From Gammaproteobacteria bacterium (lineage in GTDB: Bacteria; Pseudomonadota; Gammaproteobacteria; Ga0077536): a stretch of DNA of 37,461 bases. A program made the translations under genes and the position numbers. The notes beneath the pieces were generated by a model, which saw only the letters and a list, made by a program, of their open reading frames with translations, was not told the DNA's origin and ran no database searches. The stretch lies in NCBI GenBank assembly GCA_030830685.1, contig JAURMM010000091.1:1-37461 (forward strand), written 5' to 3'. Below are positions 15,533 to 23,969 of the stretch, piece by piece (position 1 is the first letter of the stretch; each line of letters starts with the position of its first letter).

Positions 15533-16941
15533 GCGGGGCCCTCTGGTGGATTCGGCGGGACCTGCGACTCGTCGACAACCCGGCGCTCGCGGCCGCCATC
15601 GCGCAAGGGCCGGTGCTGCCGGTATTCATCCTCGATCCCGTCTTCGCCACACCCCGCTATGATCCCGCGAGCAGTCGCCGCTATGCGTTCATGGTGGCCG
15701 GAGTGCGCGCACTCGCCGCAGATCTCCAAGCGCGTGGCGTCAGGCTGCATGTGGCGCAAGGCCGCCCTCTGGAGGTGCTGCGCGCACTGCTCGCGGCGAG
15801 TGGTGCGACCACCATCCACGCGATGGAGGATCTCAGCCCTTATGCGCGGCGTCGGGATGCGGAGATTGCGGCGTTACTGCCGCTCCGCCTCGCGCCCGGT
15901 GTCACGGTGCATCACCCGGCCAGCCTCCTCACCAAGCAAGGCAAGCCTTACACCGTATTTACACCCTTCTACCGCACCTGGCGCAGCCTGCCTGCACCGC
16001 GCCCGCAGGATTGCATCCCGGTGCCGAAGCGAATCCCGGGTCTCACCTGCGCGCACCCGGCGGCTCCGCTGCCCGCACTCGACAGCCCTCCTGGTTTCCC
16101 CGCCGGTGAAGCGGAGGCGCAACGACGCCTCACGCGTTTTCTGGAGGCGGGCATCGCCCGCTACGACCAGCAGCGAGATGTGCTAGCGGCGGACGGCACT
16201 TCCACTCTCTCGCCTTATTTCCGCTTCGGGATGCTGTCCCCGCGCGAGGCCGCTGTTGCCGCCTTGTCAGCGGTCACAGCAGCGGGCAGCGCTGCCGGTG
16301 CCGAAACCTGGCTCAAGGAACTGGTGTGGCGCGAGTTCTATCTCGCGGTGCTGTTTCACTTTCCCAGCGTGCTCAAGCGCGCTTTCAATCCAAGCCTGCG
16401 GGAAATCGCCTGGCGTGAGGCACCGGCAGATCTCGCGGCCTGGCAACAAGGAAGGACGGGCTATCCAATCGTGGATGCCTGCATGCGCCAGCTTCTGCAT
16501 ACCGGCTGGATGCACAATCGGGGCCGGATGATCGTCGCTTCGTTTCTCGCCAAGGATCTGCTTCTCGACTGGCGTCATGGGGAGGCCTGGTTCATGGACC
16601 AGTTGATCGACGGCGACCCCGCCGCAAACAACGGCGGATGGCAGTGGGCCTCCGGCGTGGGCACCGATGCGGCGCCTTATTTCCGCATCTTCAATCCCGT
16701 GACCCAGGGTGAGCGCTTCGATCCGCAGGGCCATTTCGTCCGGCGCTGGGTGCCTGAGCTTGCCGAGGTGCCAGACCGCTACATCCACGCACCCTGGTCC
16801 ATGCCTGCGCTCACCGCCTCGCTGTGCGGAGTGGCGCTCGGTCGAGACTATCCGGCGCCGATCGTGGATCGCGCGATCGTGCGTGAGCGCACGATCGCGG
16901 CCTACCAGTCAGCCAAATCCGCAAGCCGCGATCAGGCATAG
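15529..16941 (+). CDS. phrB: Deoxyribodipyrimidine photolyase (class I CPD photolyase)
   Basis: A 470-residue light-driven DNA repair flavoprotein that splits cyclobutane pyrimidine dimers. The N-terminal antenna-binding domain begins WWIRRDLRLVDNPAL. The C-terminal FAD domain contains TGYPIVDACMRQLLHTGWMH, NRGRMIVASFLAKDLL, and the GGWQWASGVGTDAAPYFRIF signature. The length fits class I. The ATG overlaps the stop of the tetraheme cytochrome gene. That coupling is unusual because a photolyase needs FADH- but not a cytochrome partner. The last 10 bases overlap the convergent nitroreductase gene. Confidence 0.93.
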   Translation: MSGALWWIRRDLRLVDNPALAAAIAQGPVLPVFILDPVFATPRYDPASSRRYAFMVAGVRALAADLQARGVRLHVAQGRPLEVLRALLAASGATTIHAMEDLSPYARRRDAEIAALLPLRLAPGVTVHHPASLLTKQGKPYTVFTPFYRTWRSLPAPRPQDCIPVPKRIPGLTCAHPAAPLPALDSPPGFPAGEAEAQRRLTRFLEAGIARYDQQRDVLAADGTSTLSPYFRFGMLSPREAAVAALSAVTAAGSAAGAETWLKELVWREFYLAVLFHFPSVLKRAFNPSLREIAWREAPADLAAWQQGRTGYPIVDACMRQLLHTGWMHNRGRMIVASFLAKDLLLDWRHGEAWFMDQLIDGDPAANNGGWQWASGVGTDAAPYFRIFNPVTQGERFDPQGHFVRRWVPELAEVPDRYIHAPWSMPALTASLCGVALGRDYPAPIVDRAIVRERTIAAYQSAKSASRDQA

Positions 16942-17585
16942 TCCGTGGCGCCCGGCAAAGGCTGGCCATAGCTGTCCTGGAAGGCGATGTCCGCCAGCGG
17001 ACGCCGTTTGAGTTTTTTCGGGAAGGGTTTTTCGGGCCAACCCAGGGTGACCATCGCGGCCGTCGCGATGTCCTCCGGGATGCCCAGCAGCTTCTGCATT
17101 TCCTTTTCGGCGAGCACCAGAAGGGTGGTCAGCACCGTGCCCAGGCCTTCATTGCGGGCTGCGAGCATCAGGTTCTGCACTGCGGGGTAGATCGAAGAAC
17201 CCGGCGTGAGCACCGTACGGCCGAGGCCTGCGTCGAGTGCCGTCATTTCCTTCCAGCGCGCACAGACCACGATCATCACCGGCACCTCCGCCAGATGTTT
17301 GGCGAAGTGATCGACATTGGCGAGAAAGCGTGCATCAAAGCCGGATTTGATGTCGCCGCTCGCGTACTTCTGCATGACTGTGTCCCAGATGGGCTGGTAC
17401 AGGTCGTGAATCGCCCGTCGTTTGGTGGCATCCCTCACCACCACAAAGCTCACTGGCTGATTGTTGCTGCCGCTAGCGGCCCAACGGGCATGATTCAGCA
17501 GCTTGGCGACCAGTGCCTCGGAGACATCCTCCTTGCGGTAGTGTCGACAGGCATTCAGCGTTTGCATGGCTTCGAGCAAATCCAT
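16932..17585 (-). CDS. Nitroreductase family FMN oxidoreductase (second of two)
   Basis: A 217-residue FMN-dependent nitroreductase-fold protein, only distantly like the one at 13595. The FMN motif region is NACRHYRKEDV, then LNHARWAASGSNNQPVSFVV. A central LMLAARNEGLGTVLTTLLV and a C-terminal VTLGWPEKPFPKKLKRRPL match the family. GGGAG lies 7 bases before the ATG. It converges on the photolyase gene. Substrate unknown; acyl-CoA genes follow on its other side. Confidence 0.9.
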   Translation of the reverse strand: MDLLEAMQTLNACRHYRKEDVSEALVAKLLNHARWAASGSNNQPVSFVVVRDATKRRAIHDLYQPIWDTVMQKYASGDIKSGFDARFLANVDHFAKHLAEVPVMIVVCARWKEMTALDAGLGRTVLTPGSSIYPAVQNLMLAARNEGLGTVLTTLLVLAEKEMQKLLGIPEDIATAAMVTLGWPEKPFPKKLKRRPLADIAFQDSYGQPLPGATDYA

Positions 17586-17713
17586 GGAACTCTCCCGCGG
17601 GTGGTAACAAGGCTTGCGAGCATAAGCGCGGATGCTAACCTCGCACCACTCCCCTGAACCCGGATGCAGGGTACAGGGGCAATGTGCAGATTCCCGAAAG
17701 GCAGGTAGCGAAG

Positions 17714-18511
17714 ATGTCAGTGCTGCAGATGGAAGTCCGTGATCATGTCGCGATCATCACCTTGAACCGTCCGGAAGCGCGCAATGCGCTGAACCCTGAG
17801 CTTGCGGTGCGGCTCGCCGAAGCCTGGGTCAGGGTGCATGACGATGAGTCGATTCGGGTGGCGGTACTCACTGGAACAGGCACGGCGTTCTGTGCGGGAG
17901 CGGATCTCGGGCAGCTCATTCCGCTCTTCTCGGGCGCGCGCGAGCCGGAAAACGACTGGGACGAGCGCGTCGTTGCAGATAGGTTCCTAGTGCGCAAAGC
18001 CTTGTTGCGGGACTTTGATACCGGCAAGCCGGTGATCGCCGCCATCAATGGTCATGCCATCGCGGGTGGCATGGAGATCGTGCAGGGCACTGATATCCGC
18101 GTCAGCGTGCCCGGAGCCAGGTTCGGGGTTCAGGCAGTGAAATGGGCGATCTTCCCGGCGGGTGGCTCAACCGTCCGACTGCCCGCGCAAATGCCCTTCG
18201 CCAAGGCCATGGAGCTGTTGCTCACCGGCGACCTCGTGACCGCCGAAGAGGCGCTACAGCTCGGATTTCTCAACCATGTGACGGACGATCCTCTGGGCAA
18301 GGCGCTGGAGATTGCGGGTCGCATTGCCGCGAACGGCCCGCTCGCAGTGCGCGCCATCCGGCGCTCGGCACGCGCTTGCCTCGGCAAACCGGAGGCCGAG
18401 GCGCTGGCGCTCGAACACGAGATTTCGGCACCGGTGTTTCTGACTGAGGACGCTCGCGAGGGACCGCGCGCTTTCATGGAAAAACGCGCGCCTGTCTATC
18501 ACGGACGATAG
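17714..18511 (+). CDS. Enoyl-CoA hydratase/isomerase (crotonase) family protein
   Basis: A 265-residue crotonase-fold enzyme acting on acyl-CoA thioesters. Oxyanion-hole segments are FCAGADLGQL and INGHAIAGGMEI. E121 matches rat hydratase Glu144. The position of the second catalytic glutamate (Glu164, normally in FGxPE) is Ala141 (FGVQAVKW), so simple hydration of an enoyl-CoA is doubtful; isomerase, hydrolase or altered chemistry is possible. ATG 17714 is preferred, with AGG upstream, over a GTG at 17684. It converges on the CoA-transferase gene and is divergent from a nitroreductase. Confidence 0.88.
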   Translation: MSVLQMEVRDHVAIITLNRPEARNALNPELAVRLAEAWVRVHDDESIRVAVLTGTGTAFCAGADLGQLIPLFSGAREPENDWDERVVADRFLVRKALLRDFDTGKPVIAAINGHAIAGGMEIVQGTDIRVSVPGARFGVQAVKWAIFPAGGSTVRLPAQMPFAKAMELLLTGDLVTAEEALQLGFLNHVTDDPLGKALEIAGRIAANGPLAVRAIRRSARACLGKPEAEALALEHEISAPVFLTEDAREGPRAFMEKRAPVYHGR

Positions 18512-18528
18512 GGCGCGCGGAGTGGCGG

Positions 18529-19731
18529 TCAGCGGTCGCCCCGGTGGGTGACCCCTGCTGCGGCGAGCTCATCCAGTCGCGCTTGCGGATAGCCGAGCAG
18601 TTCACCCAGCACCCGCGCATTGTGCTCACCGAGGATGGGCGCAACCAGCGTCGGGACTTCGGGCTGTTCCGAGAACTTGAGTGGGAAGCCGGGCATCACG
18701 AAGTCACCCAGGAAAGGGTCCTGCACGGTGCGTAGCGTGCCACGTTCCTCGAAATAGGGATGTTTGGGCGCATCGAACGGGCTAATTACCGGCGCACAGG
18801 GCACGCGGAATTCCTCCAGCCGGGCGAGCGCCGCGGCATCACTCTCGAAAGTGGCCAGCCAGGCTTCAATCTGCGGATTGAGTTCATCCTGGTTTGCCGC
18901 GCGCGGGCCAGGCTCGGCAAAGCGGGGGTCGTGTTCGAGATCAGGGCGATTCATGGCCTGGCACAGGTTAGGCCATTGCAGCTGCAAGGCCATGATGACC
19001 AGATAGCCTTCCGGGCCCTTGAAGACTCCGATAGGGGCAACCAGTTCATGATTGGAGCCCATGCGCCCCGGCTGCCAGCCATTGCCGAGCGAAATCGCCT
19101 GTACGTTGACCTCGTGCATGTGGAACAGCGCGTCGACCATGGAGATATCGAGGTATTGTCCACGTCCGGTGCGCTCGCGATGGAAGAGGGCATAACCGAT
19201 GGCCGAGAAGGCATGCACACCCGAGCCGACATCGGCCATGCCGACGCCCACGGGATGCGGTTTGCCATCGCGCGGGCCCGTCACGTGCATGAAGCCGGCA
19301 TAGGCTTGCGCGATCCAGTCATAGCCGGTGCGGTGCGCCAGCGGCCCGCTGCGCCCGAAAGCCGAGATGGAAGCCATGACAATGCGCGGGTTCAATGCCG
19401 CGGCGCCCGCGTAGTCGAGACCACGCCTTGCCATCACCCCGGGGCCATAGTTTTCCACCAGGACATCGCACTGCCGTACGAGATCGCGAAGAATGTCGAG
19501 CGACTCCGCCTTGGAGAGATCGAGGCACAGGCTCTGTTTGCCACGGTTCTGCTGCACGAAATAGCCGCTGCGCCGATCCTTCATGAAAGGCAGACCCCGT
19601 GCAGGATCGCCCCCGGGGGCGTGCTCCACCTTGATGACTTCTGCGCCCATCTCGGCCATGAGCCGTGTCACCGTGGGGCCCGCAAGGTACTGTGTGAAGT
19701 CGAGTACCCGAATACCGTCGAGAATCATCAT
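18529..19731 (-). CDS. Family III (CaiB/BaiF) acyl-CoA transferase
   Basis: A 400-residue CoA-transferase that moves CoA between carboxylic acids. The N-terminus MILDGIRVLDFTQYLAGPT is typical. The catalytic Asp that forms the acyl anhydride is D167 in MADVGSG, and LDLSKAESLDILRDLVRQCD matches the family. The start at 19731 follows AAGGA by 9 bases; an upstream in-frame start (19845) would add unrelated residues. Its 5' side meets the divergent MFS transporter gene. The genes around it (crotonase, acyl-CoA dehydrogenase) suggest activation of an organic acid for beta-oxidation-like breakdown. Confidence 0.9.
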   Translation of the reverse strand: MMILDGIRVLDFTQYLAGPTVTRLMAEMGAEVIKVEHAPGGDPARGLPFMKDRRSGYFVQQNRGKQSLCLDLSKAESLDILRDLVRQCDVLVENYGPGVMARRGLDYAGAAALNPRIVMASISAFGRSGPLAHRTGYDWIAQAYAGFMHVTGPRDGKPHPVGVGMADVGSGVHAFSAIGYALFHRERTGRGQYLDISMVDALFHMHEVNVQAISLGNGWQPGRMGSNHELVAPIGVFKGPEGYLVIMALQLQWPNLCQAMNRPDLEHDPRFAEPGPRAANQDELNPQIEAWLATFESDAAALARLEEFRVPCAPVISPFDAPKHPYFEERGTLRTVQDPFLGDFVMPGFPLKFSEQPEVPTLVAPILGEHNARVLGELLGYPQARLDELAAAGVTHRGDR

Positions 19732-19844
19732 TGCGCGTGTCCTTGGTCTGGTGCGGCGGAATTCACGAACACTGGCCGGACGCTTCTCCTTGGTCAAGAG
19801 GCAAGGGATCACGCACTTGCGCCTGACCTTCCAGGGGCTCAGCA

Positions 19845-21149
19845 TTGCTCACCATGAATACGCCAAGCCTCGTCACGCCCAGCGCCCGTCGTTACGTCCT
19901 CGGGATTCTGGTGGTCGTCTACACCTTCAATTTCATCGACCGACAAATCCTGTCCATCCTCATGCAGGACATCAAGGAAGAGCTCGGGCTTTCCGACAGT
20001 GCACTCGGCCTGCTCTCGGGCTTCGCCTTCGCCATGTTCTACGCAACGCTCGGTATTCCGATCGCCAGACTCGCTGATCGTGGCAACCGGCGGAACATCA
20101 TCGCGCTCTGTCTCGCCTTGTGGAGCGGCATGACAGCGTTGTCCGGGCTGGTTTCAAACTTCTGGCAACTGCTGGCTGCACGTGTGGGCGTAGGGATCGG
20201 GGAGGCTGGGTGCACGCCGCCAGCGAATGCCCTGCTGAGTGATTACTACCCGCCCGAACAGCGGGCCACCGCTTTTGGCATCTACGCCATGGGCATCCCC
20301 TTCGGAATCCTTTTTGGCTTTCTTGCCGGCGGCTGGATCAACGAATATTTTGGCTGGCGCTGGGCCTTTTGCGTGGTCGGCGTGCCGGGGCTGATGCTCG
20401 CGCTACTCGTCAGGTTGACCGTGCGGGAGCCTGCCCGGGGTGAACTGGAGCAGCGTCAAGCGAACACGTCCCAGCCGGGGCTCGCGGAAACGCTGCGCCA
20501 TCTGATGCGCAAACGTGCTTTCGTGCATCTGGCGCTCGGTGGTGGACTCACGGCGTTTGTCGGCTATTCCTGGATCATCTGGATGCCCGCGTTCCTCATC
20601 CGCTCGCACGGCATGAGTTCAGGGGCCGTTGGCACTGCGCTTGGTCTCATCATCGGCATCGCCGGCGCCGTTGGCATTGCGCTGGGCGGCTATCTCGCAG
20701 ATCGCTTTTCCCGCCGCGATCGCCGCTGGGCCTTGTGGTTGGTGTGCGTCGCCATCCTCATCAACGTGCCCTTCGCCTTCGGCGTGTTCCTGAGCGAGGA
20801 TCCGGACCATGCCCTGTGGTTCATGGTAGTGCCTTTCCTCCTGGGTAATTTCTGGCAGGGCACCTCGTTTGCCCAAACCCAAGGCCTCGCGGGCCTGCGC
20901 ATGCGGGCAGTGGCAGCTGCGGTGCTCCTGTTCATCGTCAACATCATCGGGCTGGGCGCAGGGCCTCAGTTTGTCGGCATCGCGAGCGACCTCCTGCAGG
21001 CCAGTCAGGGTCAGGAGTCACTGCGCTATGCCTTGCTGCTCTGCTCCCTGTTCAATCTGTGGGCGGCGGTGCATTTTTTCATCGCCGGCCGGATATTGCC
21101 TACCGAGCTGGATGCCCAGGCAGCCGAAGAAGCCTTGGCCGCACGCTAG
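19845..21149 (+). CDS. MFS transporter (Spinster-like/organic anion type)
   Basis: A 434-residue major facilitator with 12 predicted helices. Helix 1 region is VLGILVVVYTFNFIDRQILS. The MFS signature loop between helices 2 and 3 is ARLADRGNRRN, and the second-half counterpart is YLADRFSRRDRRW. The GIGEAGCTPPANALLSDYY stretch is typical of the Spinster-like branch. AGGGG sits 7 bases before the TTG at 19845; an ATG at 19854 is an equally possible start. It diverges from the CoA-transferase gene, so uptake of the acid that is activated next door is a reasonable inference. Confidence 0.9.
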   Translation: MLTMNTPSLVTPSARRYVLGILVVVYTFNFIDRQILSILMQDIKEELGLSDSALGLLSGFAFAMFYATLGIPIARLADRGNRRNIIALCLALWSGMTALSGLVSNFWQLLAARVGVGIGEAGCTPPANALLSDYYPPEQRATAFGIYAMGIPFGILFGFLAGGWINEYFGWRWAFCVVGVPGLMLALLVRLTVREPARGELEQRQANTSQPGLAETLRHLMRKRAFVHLALGGGLTAFVGYSWIIWMPAFLIRSHGMSSGAVGTALGLIIGIAGAVGIALGGYLADRFSRRDRRWALWLVCVAILINVPFAFGVFLSEDPDHALWFMVVPFLLGNFWQGTSFAQTQGLAGLRMRAVAAAVLLFIVNIIGLGAGPQFVGIASDLLQASQGQESLRYALLLCSLFNLWAAVHFFIAGRILPTELDAQAAEEALAAR

Positions 21150-21164
21150 GTGTGAATGGCTGCG

Positions 21165-22433
21165 TCAGTCGGCAACACCTTTAGGGGCGCGCTGCTGCAT
21201 GAAGCCGAACAGATAGCCTGCCACCCGCCGCATCTGGATCTCCTCCGCGCCTTCGGTGATGCGATAGCGCCGGTGATGCCGATAGATGTGCTCGAAGGGT
21301 TTGTGGCGTGAATAACCCATGCCGCCGTGAACCTGCATCGCCCGATCGGCGGCTTCGCAGCACAGGCGATTAGCCCAGAAATTGCACATTGAGACCTTGT
21401 CCGACACCGTGAAGGCACCGTAGGTGTCCATCATCCAGGCAGTCTTGTGGATGAGCGCGCGCAACATTTCGCATTGGGTGTGGAGTTCGACCAATGGAAA
21501 CTGGATGCCCTGGTTACTGGCCAGCGCCTTGCCGAAGGTCTTGCGGGTACGGGCGTGGGCCACCGCCTCGTTGATGCAGTACTGCGCGGCGCCCAGGCTG
21601 GAGGCTGCCTGGCGGATGCGGTTCTCGTTGAAGAAGTGCTGCACTACCTGCAAGCCGCGTCCCTCTCCGCCAAAGACGGCACTGTGCGGCACGCTTACAT
21701 CCGTGAGACTCACTCGGCCATGGTCGGTGGGCATGTTGAAGGTCCAGAGCATCTCCTCCACGCGGAAACCGGTGGCATCTGTCGGCACGAGGAAAGCCGT
21801 GATCCCGGTGGCATCGCCCGGCTGGCCGCTGGTCCGGGCAAAGATAAGATCCGCCTCCGCACTGTGGATACCGGTGTTCCAGGTCTTTTCACCGTTGATG
21901 ACCCATTCGTCACCCTTGCGGACGGCGATGCTTTCCATGTGCGTTGCGTCCGAGCCGTGTGTGGGCTCGGTGATGCCGAAGCCGAGAATCTTCTCGCCGG
22001 AAGCCAGCGCCTCGGCCCAGGTGGCTTTCTGCGCATCGCTGCCATATTCCAGCATCAGCAGGAAGCTGATGTTGTTGCCGACGATGGCGTGTTCATTCTG
22101 GAGATCGCAGTGCAGTCCCAGGCCCTTGGCGGCCAGGTGTTCCCTGATCACCGCCATTCCGAGGTTGTTGCCATCGCGACCACCCCAGGCCTTGGGGAAA
22201 GGATAGCGATAGTGTCCGGCGCGATCGGCGCGACGACGGGCTTCGGCCAGCAGGGCCTCCCAATCCGGATGAGGAAGTCCTTCGTGCTCCCAGTCCGTGC
22301 GCGCATACTCCCTGCGATGGTCGAAGAAACGGCGGTTGTCATCCGTTTCTTCGAGTGGCGTGATCTCGCGGGTGATGAAGTCATCAAGTTCGGCCAGGTA
22401 GGCGCTCAGTTCGGGCGGCAATTCATGATTCAT
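21165..22433 (-). CDS. Acyl-CoA dehydrogenase
   Basis: A 422-residue FAD-dependent dehydrogenase introducing a double bond in an acyl-CoA. Central segments GFGITEPTHGSDATH and VINGEKTWNTGIHSAEADL bind FAD and substrate. The C-terminal QVHGGMGYSRHKPFEHIYR and YRITEGAEEIQMR contain the glutamate equivalent to the catalytic base of medium-chain enzymes. The N-terminus up to about residue 100 is longer than usual and contains the charged EETDDNRRFFDHRREYAR. Electrons would go to ETF, which is not encoded here. It converges on the MFS gene and is divergent from the channel operon. Confidence 0.92.
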   Translation of the reverse strand: MNHELPPELSAYLAELDDFITREITPLEETDDNRRFFDHRREYARTDWEHEGLPHPDWEALLAEARRRADRAGHYRYPFPKAWGGRDGNNLGMAVIREHLAAKGLGLHCDLQNEHAIVGNNISFLLMLEYGSDAQKATWAEALASGEKILGFGITEPTHGSDATHMESIAVRKGDEWVINGEKTWNTGIHSAEADLIFARTSGQPGDATGITAFLVPTDATGFRVEEMLWTFNMPTDHGRVSLTDVSVPHSAVFGGEGRGLQVVQHFFNENRIRQAASSLGAAQYCINEAVAHARTRKTFGKALASNQGIQFPLVELHTQCEMLRALIHKTAWMMDTYGAFTVSDKVSMCNFWANRLCCEAADRAMQVHGGMGYSRHKPFEHIYRHHRRYRITEGAEEIQMRRVAGYLFGFMQQRAPKGVAD

Positions 22434-22484
22434 AGAGACTCTCCAGCTCGGCGGAACAGCGCGTGGGTGGTGCGCGGCTGTGGT

Positions 22485-22490
22485 TATAAT
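22485..22490 (+). promoter_or_regulatory. Perfect -10 box of the flavoprotein-channel operon
   Basis: TATAAT stands 33 bases before the ATG of the PPOX-fold gene, in the divergent gap with the acyl-CoA dehydrogenase. A TG two bases before the hexamer gives a near-extended -10. The -35 region is poor. A start site near 22497 would leave a leader of about 26 bases holding GAGGAG. Confidence 0.5.
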
Positions 22491-22522
22491 CGAAACACCC
22501 AGGCCAGAGCGAGGAGCACATC

Positions 22523-23179
22523 ATGAGCAATGTTTACGGGGAAGAGCATCGTAAGCTCCAGGAGCAGTTTTCCACGCGCAAGCTGGCAGACCGCCTCGAG
22601 GAAACCATCATCAAGACCGAAGTGGATGAAATGGACAGGGGCTTCATCGAATCCCGGGACTACTTCTTCCTCTCCACCGTTGATCAGAACGGTCATCCCA
22701 CGGTCTCCTACAAGGGGGGAGATCCCGGATTTGTCCGGGTGGTGGATCCATGCACCGTCGCCTTCCCAAGCTATGACGGCAACGGCATGTTCTTCTCCAT
22801 GGGCAACATCGCCGCCAATCCCAAGGTCGGCATTCTTTTCATCGACTTTGAAAACCCCAACCGTCTGCGCCTGCATGGCGAAGCCAGTGTGTCCGCCAAC
22901 GACCCGCTGCTGGCGAGCTATCAGGAAGCCGAACTCATCGTGCGCATCAAGGTGAGCAAGATCTGGGTGAATTGCCCGCGCTACATCCCGCAGATGAAGC
23001 GGATCAAACCCTCGGCCAATGTGCCGCGCACTGCCTGCGAAACCCCGCTTGCCACCTGGAAGCGCATCGATTTCGTGCAGGATGTACTGCCCCCCAAGGA
23101 CGTCGGGCGTCCGGAGAAGGCGGGTGGTGTGATCACCATCGAAGAGTACATCGCCAAGGTCATGCAAGGCGATACATGA
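22523..23179 (+). CDS. Pyridoxamine-phosphate-oxidase-fold (split barrel) flavoprotein
   Basis: A 218-residue PPOX/FMN split-barrel protein. FFLSTVDQNGHPTVSYKGG and the strand FFSMGNIAANPKVGILFIDF are characteristic of FMN- or F420-binding relatives of PNPOx. The C-terminal half (IWVNCPRYIPQMK) is typical of a subfamily often annotated as PPOX family of unknown function. GAGGAG lies 6 bases before the ATG. Its TGA overlaps the ATG of the Rap1a-like gene, so it is co-translated with a secreted protein and a channel, an unexpected setting for a cytoplasmic flavoprotein. Confidence 0.85.
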   Translation: MSNVYGEEHRKLQEQFSTRKLADRLEETIIKTEVDEMDRGFIESRDYFFLSTVDQNGHPTVSYKGGDPGFVRVVDPCTVAFPSYDGNGMFFSMGNIAANPKVGILFIDFENPNRLRLHGEASVSANDPLLASYQEAELIVRIKVSKIWVNCPRYIPQMKRIKPSANVPRTACETPLATWKRIDFVQDVLPPKDVGRPEKAGGVITIEEYIAKVMQGDT

Positions 23180-23568
23180 TCCCGGAACTGGCGCGTCGTC
23201 ATCTCTGCGCTCTGCTGCTGCTCGCGTTCGGCTTCGTGCCGAGCGGCGCGAGCGCCGCGCCAGAGGTGGCAGACGTGATCCGGATCTGTGAGGCTGCCCT
23301 GGCGGGCGATTACAATGACGAACAGGCGGCCGCTTGTGACTGGTTTGTGCGTCCCTGTGGTGCCTGCGGCGTTGAAGCACCGCCGCTATGGTGTATCCCT
23401 CATGACGTCTCACGCCGGGCAGTCGCGGAATATGTGGTGACAGGGCTCGCGACACTCGCGCCAGAGGCCCCAACTTCTTTGGCAGACGCAGTGGACGCGT
23501 TGCTCGGGCAGCGCTACCCGTGTCAGGAAAAACTCCTCAATCCGGCAGCGGTGGGCGGAAAAAAATGA
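23176..23568 (+). CDS. Secreted Rap1a/Tai-like domain protein
   Basis: A 130-residue exported protein with a Sec signal peptide (hydrophobic LLLLAFGFV, likely cleavage after ASA near residue 27). The mature part resembles the Rap1a/Tai fold of T6SS immunity proteins: an early Cys in IRICEAALAG, the block LWCIPHDVSRRAVAEYVV, and a final RYPC. Several Cys could form disulfides in the periplasm. No T6SS or effector gene is in the window, so an immunity role is unsupported. ATGA overlaps on both sides couple it to the PPOX and DUF6394-like genes. The family call is from motif recall and should be tested. Confidence 0.65.
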   Translation: MIPELARRHLCALLLLAFGFVPSGASAAPEVADVIRICEAALAGDYNDEQAAACDWFVRPCGACGVEAPPLWCIPHDVSRRAVAEYVVTGLATLAPEAPTSLADAVDALLGQRYPCQEKLLNPAAVGGKK

Positions 23569-23948
23569 ATTCGGAAAAAGTTGTCTTTGCCTTTTTCGTG
23601 CTGCTGGCGGCAGCGCTCAACCTTGGTTTCGTCTGGGGCACGATTGACGATCCCGGCCATCACCCGGCGTTTGAGCTCTTCGCCGCACTGGTTATCAATC
23701 TGATTGCAACCGTACTCAAGCTCGGTGACAGATCACATCTTGGCTCCGTGCTGTTGGCAACCAGCCTAGTCGCGGACGTTCTACTCGTCGCAGCTGCTGT
23801 GTACTGGGGGATTCAGAGCCAGGTCTACGGGCTTGGCGCAGAGCCCGCTACCATCGCCAAGGTAGTGTCCGTGGCGGCGGGCGCGCTGTTCGCGAACATC
23901 GCCTCGACCGTGCTGCTTGTCATCGAGACTGCCAGCGTCCGTCGCTGA
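23565..23948 (+). CDS. DUF6394-like small inner-membrane protein
   Basis: A 127-residue protein with three or four hydrophobic helices (about residues 6-24, 38-51, 60-82 and 97-120) and conserved-looking DDPGHHPAFELFAALVINL and LKLGDRSHLGSVLLATSLV. I recall this as the DUF6394 family, usually found next to a potassium channel gene, as here. The ATG overlaps the previous stop (ATGA); GGCGGAAAA upstream is the ribosome site. It lies 21 bases before the channel gene. A channel-accessory role is inference from position. Confidence 0.75.
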   Translation: MNSEKVVFAFFVLLAAALNLGFVWGTIDDPGHHPAFELFAALVINLIATVLKLGDRSHLGSVLLATSLVADVLLVAAAVYWGIQSQVYGLGAEPATIAKVVSVAAGALFANIASTVLLVIETASVRR

Positions 23949-23969
23949 ACCCGCCCAGGCAGCTCCGGC

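Noticed and set aside
18760-19857. A 365-codon plus-strand frame antisense to the CoA transferase
   Set aside because: The CoA transferase has family motifs and a catalytic Asp. The antisense frame has none.
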